A DNA stretch of 64,000 bases, taken from Porticoccaceae bacterium. GTDB lineage: Bacteria; Pseudomonadota; Gammaproteobacteria; Pseudomonadales; Porticoccaceae. This document shows, piece by piece, positions 56,334-64,000 of this stretch. Made by a program: the position numbers and the translations under genes. Numbering within the stretch: position 1 is the stretch's first letter; every line of letters starts with the position of its first letter. The stretch lies in contig JAGPUQ010000002.1 of the NCBI GenBank assembly GCA_018069525.1, positions 185,202-249,201 on the forward strand, written 5' to 3'. The notes under the pieces are model-generated. The model was not told the origin of the DNA. It did not search any database and saw only the letters and a program-made list of their open reading frames with translations.

Positions 56334-57806
56334 TTAGGAGCCCTGGGCTTCTTGAGTGACGCGCATAACTTCTTCAAGGCTGGTTGCGCCGGCCAATATG
56401 TGTTCTAGCCCGTCATCAAAAATACTTCCTGCATGTTTTCTGGCTTCCTGCTCAAGTTGTGACTCCGATGCCTGATCGTGAATCAGAGTGCGCAGGGACT
56501 CGGTGATACTCACTAATTCATAAATACCAAGCCGTCCTCGATAACCTTGATGGTTACATTGTTCGCAGCCGACGGGTCTGTAGATATTCACTTCACTATC
56601 GGGAGAGAGTTTTAGGAGTTCGCGTTCCCGTGAGTCCGGGCGATGAACTTGTTTACAGTGTTCACACAGCACTCTTACTAAACGTTGTGCGAGAACTCCA
56701 ATCACACTGGAGGCGAGTAAAAATGGTTCAACGCCCATATCTTTGAGACGAGTAATGGCGCCAATGGCGGTATTGGTGTGCAAAGTTGATAACACTAGGT
56801 GGCCGGTCAAGCTGGCCTGGATAGCAGTTTGCGCGGTTTCCAGATCACGAATTTCACCTACCATCACCACATCGGGATCCTGGCGTAAAATAGCGCGTAA
56901 ACCTTTTGCAAACGTCATTCCCGCTTTCAGATTAACCTGAGTTTGGCCTATGCCTTCCAGGTTATATTCCACCGGGTCTTCAACGGTGAGAATGTTAGCG
57001 CTACCATTTTGAATTTGTTGCAAGCCAGCATAGAGGGTTGTGGTTTTCCCAGAACCCGTGGGGCCAGTGACCAGAAGAATACCGTGGGGGCGACGCAACA
57101 GTTCACCGAGTCGGCCTCTATCTTTTTCGCGCATACCGAGTGCTTTAAAATCAAGCTGCACGGCTTGTTTATCCAGCAATCTTAAAACCACACGTTCGCT
57201 ATCGTTGGAAGGCATGGTAGATACACGAATATCGACTTCCCGGCCGGCTACTTTTAAACCAATGCGACCGTCCTGCGGGACACGCTTTTCTGCAATATCC
57301 AGTTTTGCCATCACCTTGATGCGGGATATTAATAAGGGAGCTAATGCCCGGTTCGGCTCTAGTATCTCCTGAAGTACGCCGTCCACGCGAAAACGAATCA
57401 ACATACGCGACTCAAAAGTCTCAATATGAATATCTGAGGCATTTTGTTTAATCGCCTCAGTAAGCATGGCATTGATTAGGCGAATAACCGGAGCTTCATC
57501 TTCCTGTTCCATTAAGTCTTCGGTTTGGGGCACGGCTTCGGCCAGGGACGATAGATTAATATCCTCGCCCATATCTGCGGCCAGGCTTTCTGCGGAATGC
57601 GATTGATTTTGATAGGAGTGTGTCAACATCTCATCAAAGCGAGTTTGGTCGAGGGCCTCGAAACGAGACACCACGCCAGATACGCGTTGTGCTTCCGCCA
57701 GAGCCGTGAGCGTGGTTTGCGGAGAGTGGCGTAGGACAATAGCGCCATCAACCTCAGTCATCAGTACCTGATGACGCCTGGCGAAATTGTAGGGCAGTTG
57801 GCTCAT
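56334..57806 (-). CDS. gspE: Type II secretion ATPase GspE
   Basis: 490 aa. Walker A GPTGSGKTT, Walker B-like GEIRDLETA, the Asp box and the His box (HLVLSTLHTN) are complete. A zinc-binding insert has two Cys pairs, CEHC and CEQC. The N-terminal domains bind GspL. It powers pseudopilus assembly from the cytoplasm. Only 2 bp separate it from gspD. Confidence 0.97.
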   Translation of the reverse strand: MSQLPYNFARRHQVLMTEVDGAIVLRHSPQTTLTALAEAQRVSGVVSRFEALDQTRFDEMLTHSYQNQSHSAESLAADMGEDINLSSLAEAVPQTEDLMEQEDEAPVIRLINAMLTEAIKQNASDIHIETFESRMLIRFRVDGVLQEILEPNRALAPLLISRIKVMAKLDIAEKRVPQDGRIGLKVAGREVDIRVSTMPSNDSERVVLRLLDKQAVQLDFKALGMREKDRGRLGELLRRPHGILLVTGPTGSGKTTTLYAGLQQIQNGSANILTVEDPVEYNLEGIGQTQVNLKAGMTFAKGLRAILRQDPDVVMVGEIRDLETAQTAIQASLTGHLVLSTLHTNTAIGAITRLKDMGVEPFLLASSVIGVLAQRLVRVLCEHCKQVHRPDSRERELLKLSPDSEVNIYRPVGCEQCNHQGYRGRLGIYELVSITESLRTLIHDQASESQLEQEARKHAGSIFDDGLEHILAGATSLEEVMRVTQEAQGS

Positions 57807-57808
57807 TG

Positions 57809-59698
57809 TTAAGGTGCAGGCACTGACGGGATATTATCCGGGATGATGGGTAACATTGGATTGGGCGCAGGAATCCAAAAGTGCTCTACCTCAGTTTCAA
57901 ATTCTGACTGTAGCCCGCGCATCATATCGTACTTGTTGCGGCTGATAGCACGCAAACTTTCGGTACTGTGTAAAATCTTCGGATGGATAAAAACCATCAG
58001 GTTTTTCTTTACAACAGACGTCGTTTTACTTTTGAATAAGTTGCCCAGGACAGGAATACTGCCGAGCAGCGGAACTTTATTTTCGGTATCAACAATTTCG
58101 TCGCGAATCAGGCCGCCAAGTACCAGTACTTCGTCGTCGCCGATTAATACGCGAGTTTTGATTTCCCGTTTATTGGTAATAATATCAGCGGTATTGACCG
58201 GAGATTGGCTAATACTTTCGACCGTTTGTTCGATGTCCAGCGTGACCGAATTATTATTATTGATACGTGGTTTTACTTTCAGTGTAATACCAATATCTTC
58301 TCGTTGAATTGTTTGAAAGGGGTCAATATCACCGGCACGCTGTTGGGAGCCAGTAATGAAGGGTACACTTTCCCCGACCAAAATTTGAGCCTCTTCGTTA
58401 TCCAGCGTCAGAATCGTGGGAGTAGAAAGAATATTGGCGTTGGTCTCACCCGTGAGCATATTAACAATGCCGCGCAAGTCAGCGCCGCTAAAATAGCCGA
58501 GCGCGAGCCCCGTTCCCAGATTAATGCCACCACTGTCATCCAGGCTTAACAATTCGATATCGCCTGGGGCGTTACTGAAACCACCGACGATGTCACTGTT
58601 AGGGCTAGTACGCCAGTCGATGCCAATGCTATTGGCCAAATCTTCATTCACCTCGACGATTAAGGCTTCTACCAATACTTGCGCCCTTGGCACGTCCAGC
58701 TGTGCTACGACACCACGCATTGTTGTAAGCAGGGAGGGAGGGGCGGTGATCACTAGCGCATTCAATTGTTCGTGGGCTTCGATATTAACGTCAACGTTAG
58801 ATAGGCTTTGCTCTTTACTGCCTTTTTGTACGCTGCCGCTAATACCTTGTAACAAAGGTACCAATTCTGATGCGGTGGCATATTGAACCCGAATCACCTG
58901 AGTATTACCTTCGCCGGGAAGAGGCTGGTCGAGTCGCGAAACCAATGACCGGATCTGTTGCCGCGTGACGGGGTCCCCGGTCATTAAAATACTGTTGGAG
59001 CGTTCATCAACTGCCAGGTTAAAAGGCGAAACACCTTGTTCCTTGCCACCAGTTTGATTGGGCAACAATTGATTTAATACGCTAATGACTTCTTTTGCAT
59101 CGGCAAATTCGATAGGCAGGAGTTCAATATCGATAGTCCCTACCTGATCAATACGTCGCACAATATTTAATAATTTTTGAATATTACTGGCCCGGTCGGC
59201 AATAATCATCGTATTGGTTTGCGGGTAAGCGGCCAGGTAACCGGTTTGTGGAATCAGTGGTCTAAGTAGACCTATCACCGTACTAGCTGAGATGTTTTTA
59301 ACCTGAACCACCTGAATAACCACATCTTCTCCAGAGATGTTGTGTAAACCATCGGTCAAAGGGATGGGTGATTGCTTAGCTTGCGCATCTGGAATAACTT
59401 TTAGCGAATCGCCTTCTTCCACGATGGCTAGCCCATGAACTTGAAGCACAGACAAAAACACATTGTAGGCCTCCTGTTCCGTCATCGGGTCTCCGGCAAT
59501 GACCGTAACCCGTCCTTGCACATTGGGGTGAAGAATAATGTTCTTGTTTGTTACATCCGAAGCCCAGCGTACCAAATCAGCAATATCTGCATTGTCCAGT
59601 GATAAGGTAATACCCTGGTTTTCTTCAGCTAACACGGTAGTGGATAGCAATAAACCCACGACTATAAGTCGATAAAATTTTATTTTTATTCCGTTCAT
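57809..59698 (-). CDS. gspD: Type II secretion outer-membrane secretin GspD
   Basis: 629 aa. A signal peptide (about 1-24) is followed by N0 to N3 domains (LSLDNADIADLVRWAS and later repeats) and the secretin core with VPLLGSIPVLGNLFKSK. A Pro-rich C-terminal tail (about 600-629) lies where a pilotin-binding S-domain would be. It forms the outer-membrane channel. It lacks an obvious extra insertion, and the gene directly follows gspC. Confidence 0.96.
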   Translation of the reverse strand: MNGIKIKFYRLIVVGLLLSTTVLAEENQGITLSLDNADIADLVRWASDVTNKNIILHPNVQGRVTVIAGDPMTEQEAYNVFLSVLQVHGLAIVEEGDSLKVIPDAQAKQSPIPLTDGLHNISGEDVVIQVVQVKNISASTVIGLLRPLIPQTGYLAAYPQTNTMIIADRASNIQKLLNIVRRIDQVGTIDIELLPIEFADAKEVISVLNQLLPNQTGGKEQGVSPFNLAVDERSNSILMTGDPVTRQQIRSLVSRLDQPLPGEGNTQVIRVQYATASELVPLLQGISGSVQKGSKEQSLSNVDVNIEAHEQLNALVITAPPSLLTTMRGVVAQLDVPRAQVLVEALIVEVNEDLANSIGIDWRTSPNSDIVGGFSNAPGDIELLSLDDSGGINLGTGLALGYFSGADLRGIVNMLTGETNANILSTPTILTLDNEEAQILVGESVPFITGSQQRAGDIDPFQTIQREDIGITLKVKPRINNNNSVTLDIEQTVESISQSPVNTADIITNKREIKTRVLIGDDEVLVLGGLIRDEIVDTENKVPLLGSIPVLGNLFKSKTTSVVKKNLMVFIHPKILHSTESLRAISRNKYDMMRGLQSEFETEVEHFWIPAPNPMLPIIPDNIPSVPAP

Positions 59699-59720
59699 AC
59701 GGTTGTTTTCCAGATAAGTT

Positions 59721-60353
59721 CTATTCTTGTTGTTTGTTGCGTAATTTGGCCAAACGTTCTTTAAGTTTTTTATTGCGCTCTTCCTTGATGCGAGTGTCCT
59801 TTATAGCTTGGGTGTCCGGGTTTGATGCGGGACGAACACGTGAGTTATTTCGAGTAACAGCCTGCATTTTGGTGGGTTCTCGCTCAATCGTGTCAGAGAG
59901 TAGGGGGAGCTTCAACGACTCATCGCGACCATTTCGACGTAATACCACAGCACCTGCCTGTACGCTGATCAGTTCCACTCCCGAGGCAATTTCATCCCCT
60001 GTGAAATAACGTTTACTAGAACCATTTTTTTCAGCGATAAGCGCACTAGCCATATCGGCAGAGTCATGAGTGAACGTGCCTTTAAGTACCAGGTCGAGCC
60101 GCGTTTCCGGGATATTTTCTTGAACCTGAGTTTGTATCTCGACTTCCTTCCCAAACAGATTAGATACCAGAGCAAAGTTGTCGATCGATAAACCCTTGCC
60201 AGCGGCGTCGGTAGACTGGGGCCTTACCTCGCTCGCTGCGTCGATCTGCGATGCCTGCTCTAGCAAAGTGAAGTCCCTATAGCCTGCCCATGCGATGCCC
60301 ACCGTCGTTAGTGTCAGGAGTAGCAGTGGAATAAGGTAACGGCTATAAAGCAT
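59721..60353 (-). CDS. gspC: Type II secretion protein GspC (XcpP-like, no PDZ domain)
   Basis: 210 aa, first gene of the operon. One membrane segment (about 5-22) is followed by the homology region that touches GspD (NFALVSNLFGKEV and VLKGTFTHDS, to about residue 140). After that the chain is a basic, charged helix (KLKERLAKLRNK), not a PDZ domain. This resembles Pseudomonas XcpP rather than Erwinia OutC. It links the inner platform to the secretin. The 200 bp upstream hold a 12-bp repeat; I cannot fix a promoter. Confidence 0.9.
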   Translation of the reverse strand: MLYSRYLIPLLLLTLTTVGIAWAGYRDFTLLEQASQIDAASEVRPQSTDAAGKGLSIDNFALVSNLFGKEVEIQTQVQENIPETRLDLVLKGTFTHDSADMASALIAEKNGSSKRYFTGDEIASGVELISVQAGAVVLRRNGRDESLKLPLLSDTIEREPTKMQAVTRNNSRVRPASNPDTQAIKDTRIKEERNKKLKERLAKLRNKQQE

Positions 60354-60430
60354 TGTAATATTGTTAGCGTTTATCGATCCTGATTGTATCGTGAATTGAC
60401 GAGTTCTTCGAGATAATACGTGCCGCTAAG

Positions 60431-60478
60431 CAGGTATTCGGGTAGGTATTGAAGTAGGTATTGAAGCAGGTATGGTAA
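60431..60478. repeat. Four 12-bp tandem units upstream of gspC
   Basis: CAGGTATTCGGG, two identical TAGGTATTGAAG and CAGGTATGGTAA in exact register, about 80-125 bp before gspC and downstream of the transposase gene. Confidence 0.7.
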
Positions 60479-60554
60479 TACTAGTAATGAAGTCCAGCCG
60501 GAGTGGAACATGTGGTAGAGGAATAAAAGCACAATGGTGGGTTATCGCTTTAAG

Positions 60555-61247
60555 TTAATCAACGGTTTTACTGGGTCTTCCTCTCCGCTTAGGCCGGCTG
60601 CGCCGCCCCGATAATTGCTCAATCTTGTCGCGAAAACGATCGTTACCCAGCACCCAGCCGGTATTGGTTGCCTCGCGAATAGCTTGCTGGTCTACCTTAC
60701 TCACCGCACCTCGAAACAAAGCTCGATAAGCCGATTGTCGTGCAGTATTGCTACGCCCCAGGCTGTGATAGAGAGGGTGTGGGGTAGTTAAAGTGCTTTC
60801 CTGGCCTCGTGCATTGGTTAAATAACTGCTCCAGGGGTAATCGCCGGGGTGCTTTACCATATTGGCACGTACTGGATTCAACTCAATATAACGCATGCAG
60901 GTCAGCAAGTAGCGCTCACTATCAATCAGCGTTGCCTTATAACGGCCTTCCCATAAGGTACCGGTGCGTTTGTAACTGTAGTTAAAATATTGAACATAAC
61001 GGCGACCTAAAGATTGTAGCGTTTTGCCGATACTGTCTTCAGTCTGCGGGGTCGCAAGCAGGTGAACGTGATTGGTCATCAAAATATAACTGTGAATGTC
61101 CAGGCCATTTTGCTCAGCGGCCTTTTGTAGACACTCCAGATAAACTTGATAATCCTGTTCGGCCGCAAAGATGGGTTCGCGGTTATTGCCGCGTTGGATA
61201 ATATGTTGAGCTTGCCCTTCGACAAAATAGCGGGGGAGTCTTGCCAT
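60555..61247 (-). CDS. REP-associated tyrosine transposase (RAYT, Y1 type)
   Basis: 230 aa. Single-strand transposase of the Y1/HUH family: HVH in MTNHVHLLATP and the catalytic-region Tyr in the YVQYFNYSYKRTG helix, followed by GTLWEGRYKATLID and RYIELNPVRANMVKHPGDYPWSSY. RAYTs mobilise or maintain REP palindromes; I cannot point to a clear REP pair beside it. An N-terminal fragment of the same gene lies at 50199-50370. The C-terminus is basic (RRSRPKRRGRPSK). Confidence 0.9.
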   Translation of the reverse strand: MARLPRYFVEGQAQHIIQRGNNREPIFAAEQDYQVYLECLQKAAEQNGLDIHSYILMTNHVHLLATPQTEDSIGKTLQSLGRRYVQYFNYSYKRTGTLWEGRYKATLIDSERYLLTCMRYIELNPVRANMVKHPGDYPWSSYLTNARGQESTLTTPHPLYHSLGRSNTARQSAYRALFRGAVSKVDQQAIREATNTGWVLGNDRFRDKIEQLSGRRSRPKRRGRPSKTVD

Positions 61248-61342
61248 GGGGATTCAAATTTGGAAGGGTTGAGCGTGGGAGGTTAGCATAAAGGGCAAAT
61301 TAAATCGAGTCTGACCCCATTAAGTCGCATTAAATCTGATCC

Positions 61343-61669
61343 TTAAACTTGGGCTCCCGAAATTATAACAAGAACAAATATCGCAGCCCCAAGTATCAAC
61401 TGCGTCAAAAGCAATTTTCTTGTTGCGGTCAGCTTAACCCGTAAGGTTTGATCCTCGATCAGATCAAACTTATCACCCGAAAACAAATTATTTAAAAACC
61501 CCAAATCAGAATAAAGTTTATAAACACTATTATAGTGGCTCCCAAATATCGCAGTTCCACTTGATTTTGAGTACTCGGCTAGCTCATTAAGTTTCCTTGC
61601 ATAGACAAGCAACAAGACAATTTCTACGACTAGCATAATAAAAAATAATAACTGTAACATTCCTAGCAA
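61343..61669 (-). CDS. Small two-segment membrane protein, possible RHS immunity protein
   Basis: 108 aa with hydrophobic segments at about 4-22 and 86-104 and a charged middle loop. I recognise no family. It lies 9 bp after the stop of the RHS tip gene on the same strand, preceded by GGAGG. This is where cognate immunity genes of RHS toxins normally sit, so immunity is inferred from position only. Confidence 0.5.
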   Translation of the reverse strand: MLGMLQLLFFIMLVVEIVLLLVYARKLNELAEYSKSSGTAIFGSHYNSVYKLYSDLGFLNNLFSGDKFDLIEDQTLRVKLTATRKLLLTQLILGAAIFVLVIISGAQV

Positions 61670-61678
61670 CCTCCATTT

Positions 61679-63178
61679 TTATTGCCCGCTAAGACTATCC
61701 ACAATGCTTCGACCAGACGTTGTATACCCACCAGAAACACCGCCACCAATAGCTATGGGGATTACGATTCTAGTTCCAATATTGAAGTTGCCCTGATAGT
61801 CCCACGCTCCACGAATACAACCAGCAATACAAATCTCAGCGCTTTGGAAAAGGCCGTCGATAGTTCCCGAACTAAATACGTCTCCCCTAAATTGAACACC
61901 ACCTTCAAATATGAGGCCCTTCGTATAATCAACATTGAGGGTAGTGTCACCGTTTGCATTAAACAAACTGGATATACCTGCACCAGGTCCTGCGGCAGCT
62001 TTCAACGTAGTACCAAATTTCAAATTCTCTTTCGCACTTTCGCCTAACAGCTCGAAGAAATCGCCGAGGCCAACCGCATAAGGATCACGATTAGCTTGAG
62101 CAGCGGCAGCAGCTCTACCTATCGGATTGGGATTGAGCGTCTGTTGCCCAACAGAACTTAAAAAACTATCCCCCAGATCCTGATAATCACCTTCCCATAA
62201 ATCAAAATCCCCAGTGCTTAAATTCAACGCACTTTCCTGGAACCGCCCACTAGGATCCCTAAACCCCATCGGCCTATTGGCCACATAGGCGTACAGATTC
62301 ATCTGATCGTCGTAGCCCACCGGATCAACGGAGAGGAATCTTCCCAGGGCGGCATGATAGTACCGGGCTTTGTAGTAATACAAGCCGGTGTCATTGTCGT
62401 AGCGTTGCCCGGTATAACCAAAGGGCTGGTCAGTGTGGTCATTGCCAGGGCCATTAATCCCAAACGGGCTGTAGCTGTATTTTTTAGTGACATTACCCAG
62501 TGAATCAAGGGTGGCAATCACGCTACCCAGGCCATCGGTGTAATAGAAGCGTCGGTCGGTTTCAGCTTCGTTGTTTGGCGTGCCGGTGTAGCGGATCTGG
62601 GCGAGGGTTTCGTCAGTGCCGGGGCCATAAACGTAGCGGGTGGTTAGGCTGCCATCGGCATACTCGGCAATCTCGTTAGTGCCGTTGTGAACATAATCGG
62701 TAGCGATACCCGTGGCGAGACTGACCTTTTGTACGCGCTGCCCCATGGGGTTGTAGAAGTAGCCAATGGTATCGCTGGGCGTAACCACTTCGGTCAGTTG
62801 ATTGATACTGTTGTAGATATAGCTTTGGCCATTAAAGCTGGTGAGGTTGCCGTTGGTGTCGTAGCTGATGGTTTGTGCGGTGCCGCCGGTCACGGTGGCG
62901 CTGCTATATTGGTTAAGGTTGTTGACGCTGCCGTATTGGGTGATCACCGCGGTGGTATTTTGCCAGGCGTAGTTACCATCGGTATAAAAGCGGAAGTTGA
63001 GTTGGCTGGCGGCATCGTAGCCGTAGCCGATGTCCAGGGTACTGTTAGCGGGATCAATGCCATAAACCAGATCAGTGAGTCGCCCCAGGGTGTCTTGTTG
63101 ATAAGCGACACTCGCCACATTGCCATTGACCGACTGACCACTGCGTTGGTTGAGAAGTTCCGGGGTCAGGTCTATCAT
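61679..63178 (-). CDS. Truncated RHS-repeat protein (core plus variable tail)
   Basis: 499 aa. Several YD-type repeats (such as YDTNGNLTSFNGQSY) are followed by the RHS core end. The paired DPxG motifs are DPVG (285-288) and DPSG (308-311), where RHS proteins self-cleave. A 188-residue tail (312-499) follows, rich in Gly near its end (PIAIGGGVSGGYTTSG), with no family I can name. Full RHS proteins usually exceed 1000 aa; the missing N-terminal part ends where a transposase gene begins. A strong AAGGAGG sits 8 bases before the ATG, and an in-frame TAA directly precedes it. Either an orphan tip or a damaged gene. Confidence 0.75.
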   Translation of the reverse strand: MIDLTPELLNQRSGQSVNGNVASVAYQQDTLGRLTDLVYGIDPANSTLDIGYGYDAASQLNFRFYTDGNYAWQNTTAVITQYGSVNNLNQYSSATVTGGTAQTISYDTNGNLTSFNGQSYIYNSINQLTEVVTPSDTIGYFYNPMGQRVQKVSLATGIATDYVHNGTNEIAEYADGSLTTRYVYGPGTDETLAQIRYTGTPNNEAETDRRFYYTDGLGSVIATLDSLGNVTKKYSYSPFGINGPGNDHTDQPFGYTGQRYDNDTGLYYYKARYYHAALGRFLSVDPVGYDDQMNLYAYVANRPMGFRDPSGRFQESALNLSTGDFDLWEGDYQDLGDSFLSSVGQQTLNPNPIGRAAAAAQANRDPYAVGLGDFFELLGESAKENLKFGTTLKAAAGPGAGISSLFNANGDTTLNVDYTKGLIFEGGVQFRGDVFSSGTIDGLFQSAEICIAGCIRGAWDYQGNFNIGTRIVIPIAIGGGVSGGYTTSGRSIVDSLSGQ

Positions 63179-63207
63179 TTAGCCTGCCTCCTTGCTAAAC
63201 TTCTACG

Positions 63208-63888
63208 ATGTCTCGTCCACTCCGTCTGGAATTTCCTAACGCGTTGTACCATATCACTTCCCGTGGTGATCGGCGTGAGGATATCTACGATGATGATGTT
63301 GACCGGGCTGCGTTTTTAACTGTTTTTTCAGGGGTTATCAATCAATGCAATTGGGTTTGTTACGCCTATTGCTTGATGAGCAATCATTATCATTTACTGG
63401 TTCAGACACCCGATAGCAATTTAAGCAAGGGTATGCGTCAGTTAAATGGCATTTATACACAGTCCTACAATCGTCGGCATAATAAGATCGGCCACCTGTT
63501 TCAGGGGCGCTATAAAGCTATCCTGGTTGATGAAGATGCCTACCTTCTTGAATTAAGTCGGTACATCGTTCTTAACCCGGTTAAGGCGGGTATGGTAAGA
63601 CAGGTTAATCGTTGGCCGTGGAGTAGCTATAACGCGATGATAGGCGATGGTCAGTCTCCCGAATGGTTATCGAGTGATTATCTCCTGTCTCAATTTAGCC
63701 CTCGTAGAAAGACAGCGATAAAACGCTATGCTGAATTTGTCGAGGCGGGTTTAAAAATGGGCCGATTTGGTCACAGGTCACCAAGCAAATTTACCTGGGT
63801 GACGAGAACTTTGTTAAACAGGCGCAGCGGCACCTACAAGACAGCAAGCAGAATATTCAAATTCCAATGGTGCAAACCAGAGCCATAG
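63208..63888 (+). pseudogene. Y1-type transposase, frame broken near residue 183, continues past the window
   Basis: 226 aa as read without a shift. The HUH site is HYH in SNHYHLLVQTP, and RQLNGIYTQSYNRR and GHLFQGRYKAILVD follow. After residue ~183 the -1 frame reads family sequence instead: WSQVTKQIYLGDENFV, and later NSRNEAIVLAYASGG, running open to 64000. The frame 0 tail after that point (GHRSPSKFTWVTRTLL) is unlike the family. The break lies at TTTAAAAAT, which contains a possible slippery heptamer (63750-63756). It is therefore a frameshifted or programmed-frameshift gene, also cut by the window edge. Confidence 0.8.
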
Positions 63889-64000
63889 CTAAACTATTAT
63901 CCGAGTATGTTAAAACAGCAAATAGCAGGAATGAAGCAATCGTCCTGGCTTACGCGAGTGGCGGGTATTCTTATCAGGAACTCGGTGAATATTTTAATTT

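Noticed and set aside
62687..63319. Antisense open frame over the RHS gene and the transposase start
   Set aside because: Overlaps two clear genes and consists of repeat-like Val/Gly-rich sequence.

Overview
The window looks like chromosomal DNA of a free-living, probably marine or soil gammaproteobacterium, tentatively from the Pseudomonadales/Cellvibrionales neighbourhood. The lpxH-ppiB / glnS-cysS block next to acnB plus a DUF1289 gene is the arrangement I recall from Pseudomonas. PurT, AcnB, monomeric isocitrate dehydrogenase, a Gsp/Xcp type II secretion operon and an imuA-imuB-dnaE2 mutagenesis operon fit the same group. The assignment rests on remembered gene content and order, not on a search.

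Layout. 1-9.2 kb: end of an RsmE-type rRNA methylase, tRNA-Arg(CCT), a membrane J-domain protein, trhP, purT, a Fur-box-controlled iron uptake pair (cupredoxin + FTR1 permease), a PurN-like formyltransferase, DUF2721, a half-size GDT1 protein and a CPA1 antiporter. 9.3-19.3 kb: core metabolism and translation (acnB, DUF1289, GST, miaE, lpxH, ppiB, glnS, cysS). 19.3-22.2 kb: an esterase, a Baeyer-Villiger monooxygenase and a decayed tRNA-Pro. 22.4-26.5 kb: a patatin-like phospholipase divergent from a DevBCA-type exporter whose ATPase carries a TerB-like tail. 26.6-31.6 kb: a K+ channel, a TetR regulator, DUF1285, an M20 peptidase and roxA. 31.7-36.5 kb: oxidoreductases and a hydrolase suggesting catabolism of an unknown organic compound. 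36.5-42.2 kb: the SOS mutasome operon with a clear LexA box. 42.5-50.1 kb: DUF1145-like protein, amidohydrolase, split YeeE/YedE transporter, icd, CoA transferase and a second GST. 50.2-50.5 kb: debris of a REP-associated transposase. 50.5-60.4 kb: a complete, overlapping gspC-to-gspM operon read right to left. 60.5-64 kb: accessory DNA with a transposase, an RHS tip with a possible immunity gene, and a second, frameshifted transposase that runs off the window.

How parts work together. The Gsp operon supplies most of a type II secreton; the prepilin peptidase must be encoded elsewhere. The imu operon is a damage-induced mutasome. The Fur box ties the FTR1 locus to iron status. Scattered FMN, FAD, Rieske, GST and CoA-transferase genes suggest broad degradation of organic compounds.

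The most unusual things are the TerB-tailed exporter ATPase with a divergent patatin, the RHS tail with its neighbour, four tandem ribosome-binding-site-like units before the CoA transferase, a possible -1 frameshift site in the terminal transposase, the decayed tRNA-Pro, and a recurring habit of short tandem duplications (6 to 20 bp units) at ten places.
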